Source of the DNA: an uncultured bacterium
GTDB lineage: Bacteria; Planctomycetota; UBA8742; UBA2392
Assembly (NCBI GenBank): GCA_938014885.1
Contig: CALLQI010000024.1
Span: 62,001 to 126,000 of the forward strand
Reading direction: 5' to 3'
DNA: 64,000 nt
Every line of letters begins with the position of its first letter. Position 1 is the stretch's first letter. Under the pieces are notes generated by a model. That model was not told where the DNA came from, made no database searches, and saw only the letters and a program-made list of their open reading frames with translations. Of the stretch, positions 49,259 to 57,029 are shown one piece after another. A program made the position numbers and the translations under genes.

Positions 49259-49286
49259 AGTCTACCCCATGCTGTTGACACGTCAA
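49259..49286 (-). promoter_or_regulatory. Promoter with operator-like palindrome TTGACGTGTCAA (site B)
   Basis: On the minus strand TTGACG (49286-49281), a 16-nt spacer and TAGACT (49264-49259). The minus-35 box forms the palindrome TTGAC-GT-GTCAA. It shares TTGACNTGTCAACA-N8-TAGACTT with site A at 27830. Confidence 0.6.
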
Positions 49287-49449
49287 GCGAGTTACTGACA
49301 CTTTCTTTTCCACAGGCACGGACAACCTGTGGACGAATTTCTCGCAATGTGCTCCTGACATCTTGCCTGCATACGGTTGCAGTGCCATGCAGGTCAACTG
49401 CGGCCGATCAGGAGATCGGCGTTCCCAAGACGGCCGCAACACGGCTAGC

Positions 49450-50964
49450 CTACAGCTCAACCTTCTCGCGGGCTTTGAACTTCAGGCGGATCGGAATTTC
49501 CGTGAACGGCGAAGTCTTCTGCAACTGGTGCAGCAGGTAGTTGCGCCAGTTTTCCGGGAACAGTTCCGGGTCGTTCACGAACACCACAATCTGAGGCGGG
49601 TACGTCTCAACCTGCGTGGCGTAGAAGATGCGCCCGATCTTGTTCTTGCGCGGCTGCGGGTGGTGACGGTCAAAAGCAGCGTGCACCAGCCGATTCAGTT
49701 CACCGGTACCGACGCGGATGCCGGCCTGGCGATGCAGGTCGCGCGCGACATCCAGCAGCTCAAACACATTGCGGCCGTCTTTGGCGGTCATGAACACCAG
49801 CGGCGCGAACTTCACGGCGTGCAGCCGCTTGCGCAGATACTCTTCGTATTGACCGGTCTTCACGCCCTGCACCAGGTCCCACTTGTTGACCGCGATAATC
49901 AGCGGCTTTTGCTCGCGCATGGCAAGATCGGCCAGGGTGGTGTCGATGCGCGTGATTTCTTCGCGCGCGTCCAGCATCAGCACCGTGACGCTTGAGCGCC
50001 GCACGGCGCGGATCGCGCGTGACTGGCTGAAGAATTCAACGCTGTGCTGCAGTGTGCCGCGCTTGCGCAACCCTGCGGTGTCGATCGCGATGAAGGTCTT
50101 GCCGTCGTAGGTGAAGCGCACATCCACGCTGTCGCGGGTTGTGCCTTCAAGTTCGCTGGCGATCACGCGGGTGTCTTCCGCCAGCGCGTTGACCAGCGTG
50201 GACTTGCCGACGTTGCGCCTGCCCACAATCGCCAGCAGCAGCTCCGGCGGGTCCAGCGTTTCGCCTTCGCCTTTTTCCGGCAATGCTGCGCAGATGCGCA
50301 GCCGCAGTTCCTTCATGTTGCGTTTGCCGCGGGCCGAAACCGGCATGGGTTCACCCAGGCCGAGTTCCGCCAGCGCGCCGGCGTGTTTGTCCAGCGAAGG
50401 GTCGTCGGCCTTGTTGGCCAGCAGGATCACGTTGTCCACATGGCGGCGCAGCAGTGATGCGGTTTGCTGGTCAAGCAGCAGCGCGCCTTCGCGGATGTCG
50501 GCCACAAATAGCACCAGGTCCGCGGTGGCGATGGCGTTGTGGATCTGCTCGTGGACGTGCTCGGTCACTTCTTCTTCGTCCACGATGCCGATGCCCGCGG
50601 TGTCGAACAGCTCGATCACGCGTTCAACACCTTCGGCTGATTTCAGGCGCACCAGTGTGCTTACGCGGTCGCGTGTGGTGCCAGGCCGCGGGTCTTCAAT
50701 GGCGATGCGGCTGCCGGCCAGCGCGTTGAACAGGCTGCTTTTGCCCACGTTGGGGCGGCCCACGATGGCGACCACCGGATAGCGCCGGATGCCTTCGCTT
50801 TCGGCCACCGATTCCACGCCCAGTTCACCGGCTGTGGCCTGGCGGCGGGTGAAGCGTTTGCCGGTGCGGGTAACGCGGGGCGCGGGCCGGTCGTCCCGGT
50901 CCGGTCGCTTTTTGCGGGGCTTGTTTGGCAGGCGTTTGCGGCCTTTGTTCTTGCGGTCGCGCAA
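49450..50964 (-). CDS. der: Ribosome assembly GTPase Der (EngA)
   Basis: A 504-aa protein with two tandem GTPase domains and a KH-like end. G1 motifs are GRPNVGKSS (about residue 70) and GRRNVGKST (about 248). G3 motifs are DTAG twice, and G4 motifs are NKAD and NKWD. The C-terminal KH-like domain includes FYATQVETYPPQIVVFVND. Der is required for 50S assembly. The first 60 residues are an extra Lys/Arg-rich tail (RKRLPNKPRKKRPDRDDRP). The TTG at 50964 is 1 nt after the sucD stop, so the start is probably translationally coupled; no in-frame ATG precedes the first G-domain. Confidence 0.95.
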   Translation of the reverse strand: MRDRKNKGRKRLPNKPRKKRPDRDDRPAPRVTRTGKRFTRRQATAGELGVESVAESEGIRRYPVVAIVGRPNVGKSSLFNALAGSRIAIEDPRPGTTRDRVSTLVRLKSAEGVERVIELFDTAGIGIVDEEEVTEHVHEQIHNAIATADLVLFVADIREGALLLDQQTASLLRRHVDNVILLANKADDPSLDKHAGALAELGLGEPMPVSARGKRNMKELRLRICAALPEKGEGETLDPPELLLAIVGRRNVGKSTLVNALAEDTRVIASELEGTTRDSVDVRFTYDGKTFIAIDTAGLRKRGTLQHSVEFFSQSRAIRAVRRSSVTVLMLDAREEITRIDTTLADLAMREQKPLIIAVNKWDLVQGVKTGQYEEYLRKRLHAVKFAPLVFMTAKDGRNVFELLDVARDLHRQAGIRVGTGELNRLVHAAFDRHHPQPRKNKIGRIFYATQVETYPPQIVVFVNDPELFPENWRNYLLHQLQKTSPFTEIPIRLKFKAREKVEL

Positions 50965-50965
50965 T

Positions 50966-51898
50966 TTACGCCTTCACAGACATGGCCTTCTGGATTGCCA
51001 CGCCAAGGTCAGCCGGGCTTTCGGCAACGGTGATGCCGGCTGCTCGCAGCGCGGCGATCTTGTCGTCGGCCGTGCCCTTGCCGCCGCTGATGATGGCACC
51101 GGCGTGGCCCATTCGCTTGCCCGGGGGTGCTGTGCGGCCGGCAATGAACGCGGCCACGGGCTTGTGCATGTTGTCGCCGATCCAGCGTGCAGCCAGCTCT
51201 TCGGCGTTGCCGCCGATTTCGCCGATCATGATGACGGCGTCCGTGTTCGGGTCCGCGTTGAATTCGCGCAGCACGTCGATGAAGTTGGTGCCGTTGACCG
51301 GGTCGCCGCCGATGCCGACGCAGGTGCTTTGGCCCAGGCCCAGGTTGGTCACCTGGTGCACCGCTTCATATGTCAGGGTCCCGCTGCGGCTGACAATGCC
51401 GATGCGGCCGGGCTTGTGGATGTGGCCGGGCATGATGCCGATCTTGCATTCGCCGGGTGTGATGACGCCAGGGCAGTTGGGGCCGATCAGGCGGGTCAGC
51501 GGGTATTTGTCGGTCAGCAATTTGCGGACGCGCACCATGTCCATGACCGGGATGCCTTCGGTGATACAGATGACCAGGCGCACGCCCGCGTCAGCGGCTT
51601 CCAGGATGGCATCGGCCGCCAGCGGGGGAGGCACGAAGATCATGCTTGCGTCCACGCCGACTTCGCGCACCGCGTCGTTGACGGTGTTGAAGATCGGGAT
51701 GCGGGCCTCAGAGCCGTCGGGGCGCTTGATGACGCTTCCGGCGGGGTCTTTGTCGAACACCTGGCCGCCCTTGCCGGGCGTTACGCCGCCGACAAAGTTG
51801 GTGCCGTACTCAATGCAGCGGGCGCTGTGAAACGCGCCGTGCTTGCCGGTGATGCCCTGGCAGATGACGCGGGTGGCTTTGCTGACGAAGATCGACAT
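50966..51898 (-). CDS. sucD: Succinyl-CoA synthetase (ADP-forming) alpha subunit
   Basis: A 310-aa protein of standard length. ICQGITGKHGAFHSARCIEYGT and GGVTPGKGG form the CoA-binding Rossmann domain. GPNCPGVITPGECKIGIMPG and SRSGTLTYEAVHQ are conserved. GHAGAIISGGKGTADDK carries the phospho-accepting His. It makes ATP/GTP and succinate from succinyl-CoA in the TCA cycle together with SucC. Normally sucC lies directly upstream; here the upstream neighbour is an unrelated gene, so the two subunits are encoded apart. Confidence 0.96.
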   Translation of the reverse strand: MSIFVSKATRVICQGITGKHGAFHSARCIEYGTNFVGGVTPGKGGQVFDKDPAGSVIKRPDGSEARIPIFNTVNDAVREVGVDASMIFVPPPLAADAILEAADAGVRLVICITEGIPVMDMVRVRKLLTDKYPLTRLIGPNCPGVITPGECKIGIMPGHIHKPGRIGIVSRSGTLTYEAVHQVTNLGLGQSTCVGIGGDPVNGTNFIDVLREFNADPNTDAVIMIGEIGGNAEELAARWIGDNMHKPVAAFIAGRTAPPGKRMGHAGAIISGGKGTADDKIAALRAAGITVAESPADLGVAIQKAMSVKA

Positions 51899-51987
51899 GG
51901 CGTTCTCGATGCGGGCCGGTTTGTCAGTTCAATGGCCGGGGTTTCTACCCCGTTTACAGGCTTGCGACAAGCCGCGTTCCGTGCGGC

Positions 51988-52878
51988 CTACTTTCCCGCG
52001 GTGGCCTTTTTTGCAGTGGGCCCCTTGGCTTCGTTGGCGTCGGCGCTGCTTTTGCGCGCTTTCTCCCAGGCTTTGTCGCTGTCCTTGCAGACCTTGGCCC
52101 AGTTGCGCTGCGCGAAGATCACGCTGTAGAAGGCGAACTTGTCGCGCTCTTTGTCGGCCACGACGCCCTTGTCGCCGCCGGGACCGCGCAGCTTGAACAG
52201 GGCTTGCGGGGCCTCAAGGTCGGGTTCAACCAGGCCTTCGGTGATGGCCACGCGCCACATGGCGGCAAACGGGCCGCGCTCAACGTCGTCCCAGGTGATG
52301 CCGGCGACGTGAATGCCGTTCTTTTCCGTGATCAGCTTGGGGTCAAGCGGCACCGGCTGCTCAAGGATCTTCTTCATGTCCACATAGCCCGGGACTTCCG
52401 GGTGCTGCGGCAGGCCTGATTCGCGCGTGACGGCATCAGATTCTTCGTCGTCGTCATCGCTCGCGACGATGATGTCGCCGTTTTCATTCTTTTCGCCGGG
52501 CACTGGCACCGGGATCACTTCCGGGATGTCCATCACGTCAAAGTACAGGTTGGTCTTGGTGTACTTGCTGAACACAGCGCGCAGGAAGCGGCGCAGGGCG
52601 TAGGCCTTTTGCTCGGCGTGAGGGGTTCCGGCTTCTTCCAGCACCTCGGTCACTTCGGCCACCGGGCTGACGCGGATTTCATTCCAGTCCACAAAGCGCT
52701 TGCGCAGCGCGTTCACAGCCTTTTCGGCGTTATCGACCGTGTTGTTGCGCATCAGGATGGTCATGCACAGGTGGGTTACGGGGCTGCGGCGGTCCTTTTC
52801 GAACATGCCGCCGTAGTCTTTTTCCCATTTCGAGAGAAGCTTCTTTGCCTTGCTTTGGAGGTCGCGCAGGGTTGCCAT
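51988..52878 (-). CDS. Endonuclease III-like (HhH-GPD relative) protein without visible catalytic motif
   Basis: A 296-aa protein. Residues about 5-105 follow the helical pattern of the N-terminal lobe of endonuclease III-like glycosylases: SPVTHLCMTILMRNNTVDNAEKAVNALRKRF, then VAEVTEVLEEAGTPHAEQKAYALRRFLRAVF. The expected HhH (LPGVGxKTA), catalytic Lys/Asp and Cys cluster are not present. Instead there is an acidic segment (SDDDDEES) and a 130-aa C-terminal domain (GITWDDVERGPFAAMWRVAITEGLVEPD, FYSVIFAQRNWAKVC) that I do not recognise, with a Lys/Ala-rich tail. Relation to HhH-GPD is inferred from pattern only; a DNA-binding or structural role is possible. Confidence 0.55.
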   Translation of the reverse strand: MATLRDLQSKAKKLLSKWEKDYGGMFEKDRRSPVTHLCMTILMRNNTVDNAEKAVNALRKRFVDWNEIRVSPVAEVTEVLEEAGTPHAEQKAYALRRFLRAVFSKYTKTNLYFDVMDIPEVIPVPVPGEKNENGDIIVASDDDDEESDAVTRESGLPQHPEVPGYVDMKKILEQPVPLDPKLITEKNGIHVAGITWDDVERGPFAAMWRVAITEGLVEPDLEAPQALFKLRGPGGDKGVVADKERDKFAFYSVIFAQRNWAKVCKDSDKAWEKARKSSADANEAKGPTAKKATAGK

Positions 52879-52968
52879 TGTCAGTTCTTTCCGGGCCTGT
52901 GGGCTTAGTTTACGGCAGGTCGATTGTGCTGCGGTGGAACGTGCTGCAAGCCTGCTACTTCAAGCCTG

Positions 52969-53967
52969 CTACTTCAAGCCTTCCACCCAGGCGGTCCACT
53001 GTCGCCATGAGTCAAGCTGGTCAGCGGCAGGAGCGTACGGGTTATAGCCCGGAGGCTCAAGCTCCGGGCTCAGTTTTGCATGCATCCGGTGCAGCAGCGC
53101 CAGCACATCGGCGCGGACCGCGTCGGGCACCGGGCGAATCCATTCCGCCAGCGTGACTTTGCCATTGCCGTCGTGGTCCATGGACGCAAACGCATCGTTG
53201 CTGCCTGTATATTCGGTCCGGCTGAGACCGCCGTCGGCGTCAGTATCAAGCGCAGCGAACTCGTCACGCGTGCCGGCTTCCAGGAACTTCAGCAGGAAGC
53301 GGCGCTGTGTCAGGTCAAGCTCATTCGGGTACTGCCCGAAGCGTCGCACGACAGCCCAACGCACGCGACGCTCAGGGTCGGCGATTGCGCCCAGCAGGCG
53401 GGTGCGCTGGGCACCCGGCCCGTGAATCTGCAGCACTCGTGAACAGATCACCCGAAGTTCAATTTCTTCACTGCTGAGGCCTTCAGCGGCTGATGCGCGC
53501 ACGATTTCGGCCTCTGATTCGGACAGGTCGCCGAATTCTTGCGGTGACAGGTCGGCCAGGTAGCGGGCGGCTTCGCGGCGGCGCTCAAGGTCACCGGCAT
53601 CCAGGTCAAGGTAGGCGGCCGCAGCCAGCGTACCGTCGACACCGGCCTGGCGCAGCCTGTTACGGGCCTGCACGGCGTGCAGCGGAATGGGATGTGACAG
53701 GTCGGTCACGGCGTTTTGCAGCGATGGCGGCGGCGGATCGTCGGGGCCGGCGCGCGTGGCATCAACCGGCGGACGCGCAGGCGGCTTGAGCAGCGTGCCG
53801 CTGCTGCGCATTTCGTCATCCATCTCAAGGGGACGTGGGGGGGGCACAACGCACCCCCCCGCGATCGCGAGTAGTGATACGACTAGGCCGAGGCAGAGCC
53901 CGAGGCGCGCTTGCGCAGCTCGGTTCCGACCTTCTTGTTCAGGCCCTGCTTGCGCAGCAGGTTCCAT
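52969..53967 (-). CDS. Lipoprotein with paired EF-hands, starting inside rpsP
   Basis: About 332 aa. The lipoprotein signal QARLGLCLGLVVSLLAIAGGC requires translation to begin upstream of it; the nearest in-frame start is the ATG at 53967, inside rpsP in another frame (85-nt overlap). The middle is helical with HEAT-like repeats (HAVQARNRLRQAGVDGTLAAAAYLDL, RVRWAVVRRFGQYP). Near the C-terminus are two EF-hand loops, DTDADGGLSRTE and DHDGNGKVTLAE, both with the Dx[DN]xDG core, so Ca2+ binding is likely. It is probably exposed in the periplasm. The start is uncertain; the lipobox Cys is firm. Confidence 0.7.
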   Translation of the reverse strand: MEPAAQAGPEQEGRNRAAQARLGLCLGLVVSLLAIAGGCVVPPPRPLEMDDEMRSSGTLLKPPARPPVDATRAGPDDPPPPSLQNAVTDLSHPIPLHAVQARNRLRQAGVDGTLAAAAYLDLDAGDLERRREAARYLADLSPQEFGDLSESEAEIVRASAAEGLSSEEIELRVICSRVLQIHGPGAQRTRLLGAIADPERRVRWAVVRRFGQYPNELDLTQRRFLLKFLEAGTRDEFAALDTDADGGLSRTEYTGSNDAFASMDHDGNGKVTLAEWIRPVPDAVRADVLALLHRMHAKLSPELEPPGYNPYAPAADQLDSWRQWTAWVEGLK

Positions 53968-54182
53968 ACCGTGTCGCTGGGCTGGGCACCCTTGCTGATC
54001 CAGTGCTCGACGCGCGCGCGGTCGATCACCAGGCGCTGCTCCGAGGTGTTGGGGAGGTTCGGGTTGTAGTGCCCCAGAATCTCGAGGAATCGGCCGTCGC
54101 GCGGGCTGGTCGTTTCCGCGGCCACAAGCCGGAAAGTCGCGTAATGCCTGCGTCCCGTCCGTGAGAGACGAATCTTCACCAT
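53883..54182 (-). CDS. rpsP: 30S ribosomal protein S16
   Basis: A 99-aa protein beginning MVKIRLSRTGRRHYATFRLV, the S16 signature, followed by SPRDGRFLEILGHYNPNL and VEHWISKGAQPSDTVWNLLRKQGL. The ATG at 54182 has AGGAGA 5 nt upstream. It is part of the 30S body. In most bacteria the order is ffh-rpsP-rimM-trmD-rplS. Here rimM, trmD and rplS are missing downstream and an Ffh M-domain-only gene lies upstream. Confidence 0.96.
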   Translation of the reverse strand: MVKIRLSRTGRRHYATFRLVAAETTSPRDGRFLEILGHYNPNLPNTSEQRLVIDRARVEHWISKGAQPSDTVWNLLRKQGLNKKVGTELRKRASGSASA

Positions 54183-54350
54183 AGCTGCTGTCTCCTGCAC
54201 TCTTTCTCATGCACGGCTGCTTCACACGGCCGGCGTACCTGACCTTGAAGTACCGGACATACCGGCAACAGTCCGATCAGGGCGCGAAAGGGTAATCACG
54301 AAGGGCAGCGGGCGCAAGTGGCCGACGAGTAATCGCGCGCGCCGCGCCGG

Positions 54351-54965
54351 TTACGGCTTCCAGTCTTTCGGAAGGCGGTTTTTGGGCACATAGGGCGCGT
54401 CAAGGTCAAACAGATTGTCCATGGCCGCCGGGTCGGTACTGTTTTCTGGCTTGGGCTGGCTTTCGGTTTTGCGCAGGGGCTGGGTGTTGCGGCGCGCGTT
54501 GATGCTGCCGTCAAGCAGCCCGCGCAGGATGTGCACCGCGTTTTCCTGGTTGCCCAGGTCAAGGCCGGGCAGGTTGCTGAACAGCAGCCGCACGTCGATG
54601 CCTTTGCCGTTTTCGGTGCGCAGGCCCGCCAGGATTTCGCGGGCGCGGCTGAATGTCTCGCACAGGCTGTCTACTTCTTCGAGGTCGCAGCCCGACTTGA
54701 AAGCCACTTCGCGCCGGCGCAGTTCATCCAGATGCTCGGGATGGGCGCGTTCTTCGGCGGTCATGACGGCCGAGATGCGCTCGAGCCGTTCGATGTGTTC
54801 TTCAATATCGTGCTCGATTTCGTGGATCAGTTCGTTCAGGGTTGAGGCGTCGACGCCAAGGCGCGCGCCCTCAAGTGCCTGGCGGACCTGGTCGGACAAC
54901 TGCATCTGCCTCAGTTCCTTCATCGAGGCGATCAGGTTGTCGAGGCTGAAATTCTTTGGGTCCAC
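54351..54965 (-). CDS. SRP54/Ffh M-domain-like protein lacking the GTPase (NG) domain
   Basis: A 204-aa protein. Residues 5-20 (NFSLDNLIASMKELRQM) match the start of the Ffh M domain (F-T-L-x-D-F-L-x-Q-L-x-x-x-K-K-M). Residues about 62-115 (RISAVMTAEERAHPE, LRRREVAFKSGCDLEEVD, LCETFSRAREILAGL) follow the SMTPxERxxPxxL / SRRKRIAxGSGTxxxEVN / LLKQFxxxRKMMKxL string of Ffh, but the RNA-binding SRRKRIA is altered to LRRREVA. There is no G1-G4 GTPase motif anywhere, and the start MDPKNFSLDN is intact. A disordered tail ends VPKNRLPKDWKP. It lies where ffh usually lies, upstream of rpsP. It may bind SRP RNA or signal sequences, or be an Ffh relative with a new role. Confidence 0.7.
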   Translation of the reverse strand: MDPKNFSLDNLIASMKELRQMQLSDQVRQALEGARLGVDASTLNELIHEIEHDIEEHIERLERISAVMTAEERAHPEHLDELRRREVAFKSGCDLEEVDSLCETFSRAREILAGLRTENGKGIDVRLLFSNLPGLDLGNQENAVHILRGLLDGSINARRNTQPLRKTESQPKPENSTDPAAMDNLFDLDAPYVPKNRLPKDWKP

Positions 54966-55379
54966 AGGCGGCTCCCGGTGCGCGATAAGTATAGCCCAGT
55001 TGCTGCATTAAGTCGCGGCTTTCTGGAGCCGAATCTTTAACGCCCAGCAAGCACAACTTGTTTCACGTGACTCAAGGCCCGCCCTGGCAGACACAAAGCA
55101 ACTGCAACTTCACGCAGTGACGCACAGAACGGCAACTGAATGTTGCGAGTGGCCGCCGTAGCCGATGCAGGAGAGGCGTTCAGCCGCCGAGCACGCCAAG
55201 AGTGCCAAGAACTGCCAGCGACTCTGCAAGTCTGCACGAGTCCGCAGTAGTCCCTAAGAAAAACGCAGTTGCAGTTCTTCGTGGTTCTTTGTGGCCCTTC
55301 GTGGGAAAAAGCCGTTGCCGTTCTCAGCGTCTCCGCGTGAGACCGAAGTTGCAGTTCTTCGTCGCGCCAGCCCTTGCAT
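54966..55379. repeat. Intergenic repeat region with the GCAGTTGCAGTTCTTCG core
   Basis: No gene seen. The core is present at 55265-55281 (exact) and 55345-55361 (GAAGTTGCAGTTCTTCG), each followed by TTCGTGG- or TCGCG-type short repeats. Reverse-orientation remnants (GCAACTGCAACTTC) lie near 55096. The region is made of degenerate inverted units like those at 27512 and 38293. Confidence 0.75.
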
Positions 55380-57029
55380 TCAGCGGTGCTTGGCGAATTC
55401 CCAGATGATGAAGAAGCACTGCGTGCAGATTACCGCGAGAATGCCCCACAGCAGCGTGCGGTGCACGGCCTTGGCCACGTCGTCTTCACTTGAGGCCGGG
55501 GCCAGCCCGAACATCGCCGCCAGCGACCCGCCGATAAACCCGCTGGCAAGGATCTTGGCCCACAGGAATTCGCGCCAGTACGGCGCGTACTCAAGCCCGT
55601 CGGACATCAGCGTCAATGCCAACCCCAGCGACGCGCCTTCGTGGCCGGCGACGTAAATCAGCGCCGCCAGCGTCACGCCGGAATAGCACGCGATCAGCGT
55701 TGCCAGCGCCATTGCTGCGGTCTGCGCCAGCACCACCGGCACCAGCCCGAAGCTTTCAACGGGCCAGCGCGCCAGCGCCAGCGTTTCCAGCATGCCGCTG
55801 CGAACGCCGCTGGCCAGCCGCGCCGCCTGTGCGGCACCCAGCTTGCCGGTAATCAGCGCCGCTGCCCCGAGCGGCAACACCACGCGAACCAGCGTGTGGC
55901 CGGTTGCCTGCAGAATCTCTTCCAGCAACAGCGGCTCAACAAGTTCCGGGCGCGGCAGCTGCTCGAAAATGAAGTAGGCCACTGTGCCGCCGATCAGCAG
56001 CGCCCCCAGCCACGAAAACAGATGTGTGCCCGGGCTCAGCGCTTCAAACAGTGCCTTGCGCAGCGTGAAGCCGGGGCGCTTGATCCGCACCAGCCCGTAC
56101 AGGAATGCCAGCGGGGCCAGAATCGCACCGCCGAGCATCGCCATGGACTCAGCCAGTGTGTTGCGCGCCTTGGCCAGCAGCGGGTTCACCGGGCGGCCGG
56201 CCTCAATCTTGAGTTTGCCGACTTCACCCTGGATGGGTGCGAGGTCAGGGCCGAGTTCGCATTCGAAGATGCGCACAGTTTTGGCGCCGCCGGCGCGGTC
56301 CACTTCCGGCGGCTCTTGACCTGTAAAGACGTGCGGGTCGTGGGTGATGACCATGACGATGCTGTCGCGTTTGCGCGCGTAATCAAGCAACTCGCGCGCC
56401 AGCGACTTGGCGGCCACGGCATCAAGCCCCGCCGTGGGTTCGTCAGCGATCACCAGCGGCGGTGGCGGCTCGGATTCGCCGCGTTTCAGCAGCGCGCGCA
56501 CGGCGGAAAGTCGCATGCGTTCGCCGCCCGACGCATGCGAGACCTTGGCCGGCAGCTTCATCAAGTGGAAGCGCGCCGCCATGTGTTCGGCGTTGGCGGT
56601 GGCAGAAGCCTTGTCCAGCGCGCCGTACAGCCGCACGTTGTCGAGCGTGCTGAGGCCGTCGATGAAGCCGAGCTTTTCACTCTGCGGCAGGTAGGCGATC
56701 TGGCGGCGCGCGTCGGGGTTGTAGCTTTCGCCGGCCCACAGCGTGTGTTCGACACCGATGGCGTCGGTCAGCGTCGCTTCGCCGCGAGCTGAAACGCGGG
56801 GGTTGGCAAGCTCGCCCAGGCCCAGCAGCGCGCGCACGAAGCTGCTTTTGCCGCTGCCGGACGGGCCCCACAGCACGTACAGCCGCCCCGAGTGCAGGCT
56901 CACGGGTGCCTGCAAGCGCAGCACGTCGGCGCCCAGCTTCACTTCCAGTTCAGTGATGCGAAGGCCGGGCCCGGCTGTGCTGTCCGTGCGGGCCGGCTTG
57001 GGCTGGGCTTGCGTGGCGGCCTCGCTCAC
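55380..57029 (-). CDS. Fused ABC ATPase-MlaE-type permease (lipid transport)
   Basis: A 549-aa protein combining MlaF- and MlaE-like parts. The N-terminal ATPase has Walker A GPSGSGKSS (about residue 56), a signature variant HASGGERMRLSAVRALL (ASGGE instead of LSGGQ), Walker B PLVIADEPTAGLD and the switch His in MVITHD. From about residue 290 the permease has an amphipathic helix and about five membrane helices. VLPLGAAALITGKLGAAQAARLASGV corresponds to the conserved MlaE segment, and the next helices are SFGLVPVVLAQTAAMALATLIA and GVTLAALIYVAG. MlaFE moves phospholipids between membranes using an MCE protein. Its start overlaps the stop of the MCE-like gene by 4 nt. Fusion of ATPase and permease in this family is unusual. 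Confidence 0.8.
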   Translation of the reverse strand: MSEAATQAQPKPARTDSTAGPGLRITELEVKLGADVLRLQAPVSLHSGRLYVLWGPSGSGKSSFVRALLGLGELANPRVSARGEATLTDAIGVEHTLWAGESYNPDARRQIAYLPQSEKLGFIDGLSTLDNVRLYGALDKASATANAEHMAARFHLMKLPAKVSHASGGERMRLSAVRALLKRGESEPPPPLVIADEPTAGLDAVAAKSLARELLDYARKRDSIVMVITHDPHVFTGQEPPEVDRAGGAKTVRIFECELGPDLAPIQGEVGKLKIEAGRPVNPLLAKARNTLAESMAMLGGAILAPLAFLYGLVRIKRPGFTLRKALFEALSPGTHLFSWLGALLIGGTVAYFIFEQLPRPELVEPLLLEEILQATGHTLVRVVLPLGAAALITGKLGAAQAARLASGVRSGMLETLALARWPVESFGLVPVVLAQTAAMALATLIACYSGVTLAALIYVAGHEGASLGLALTLMSDGLEYAPYWREFLWAKILASGFIGGSLAAMFGLAPASSEDDVAKAVHRTLLWGILAVICTQCFFIIWEFAKHR

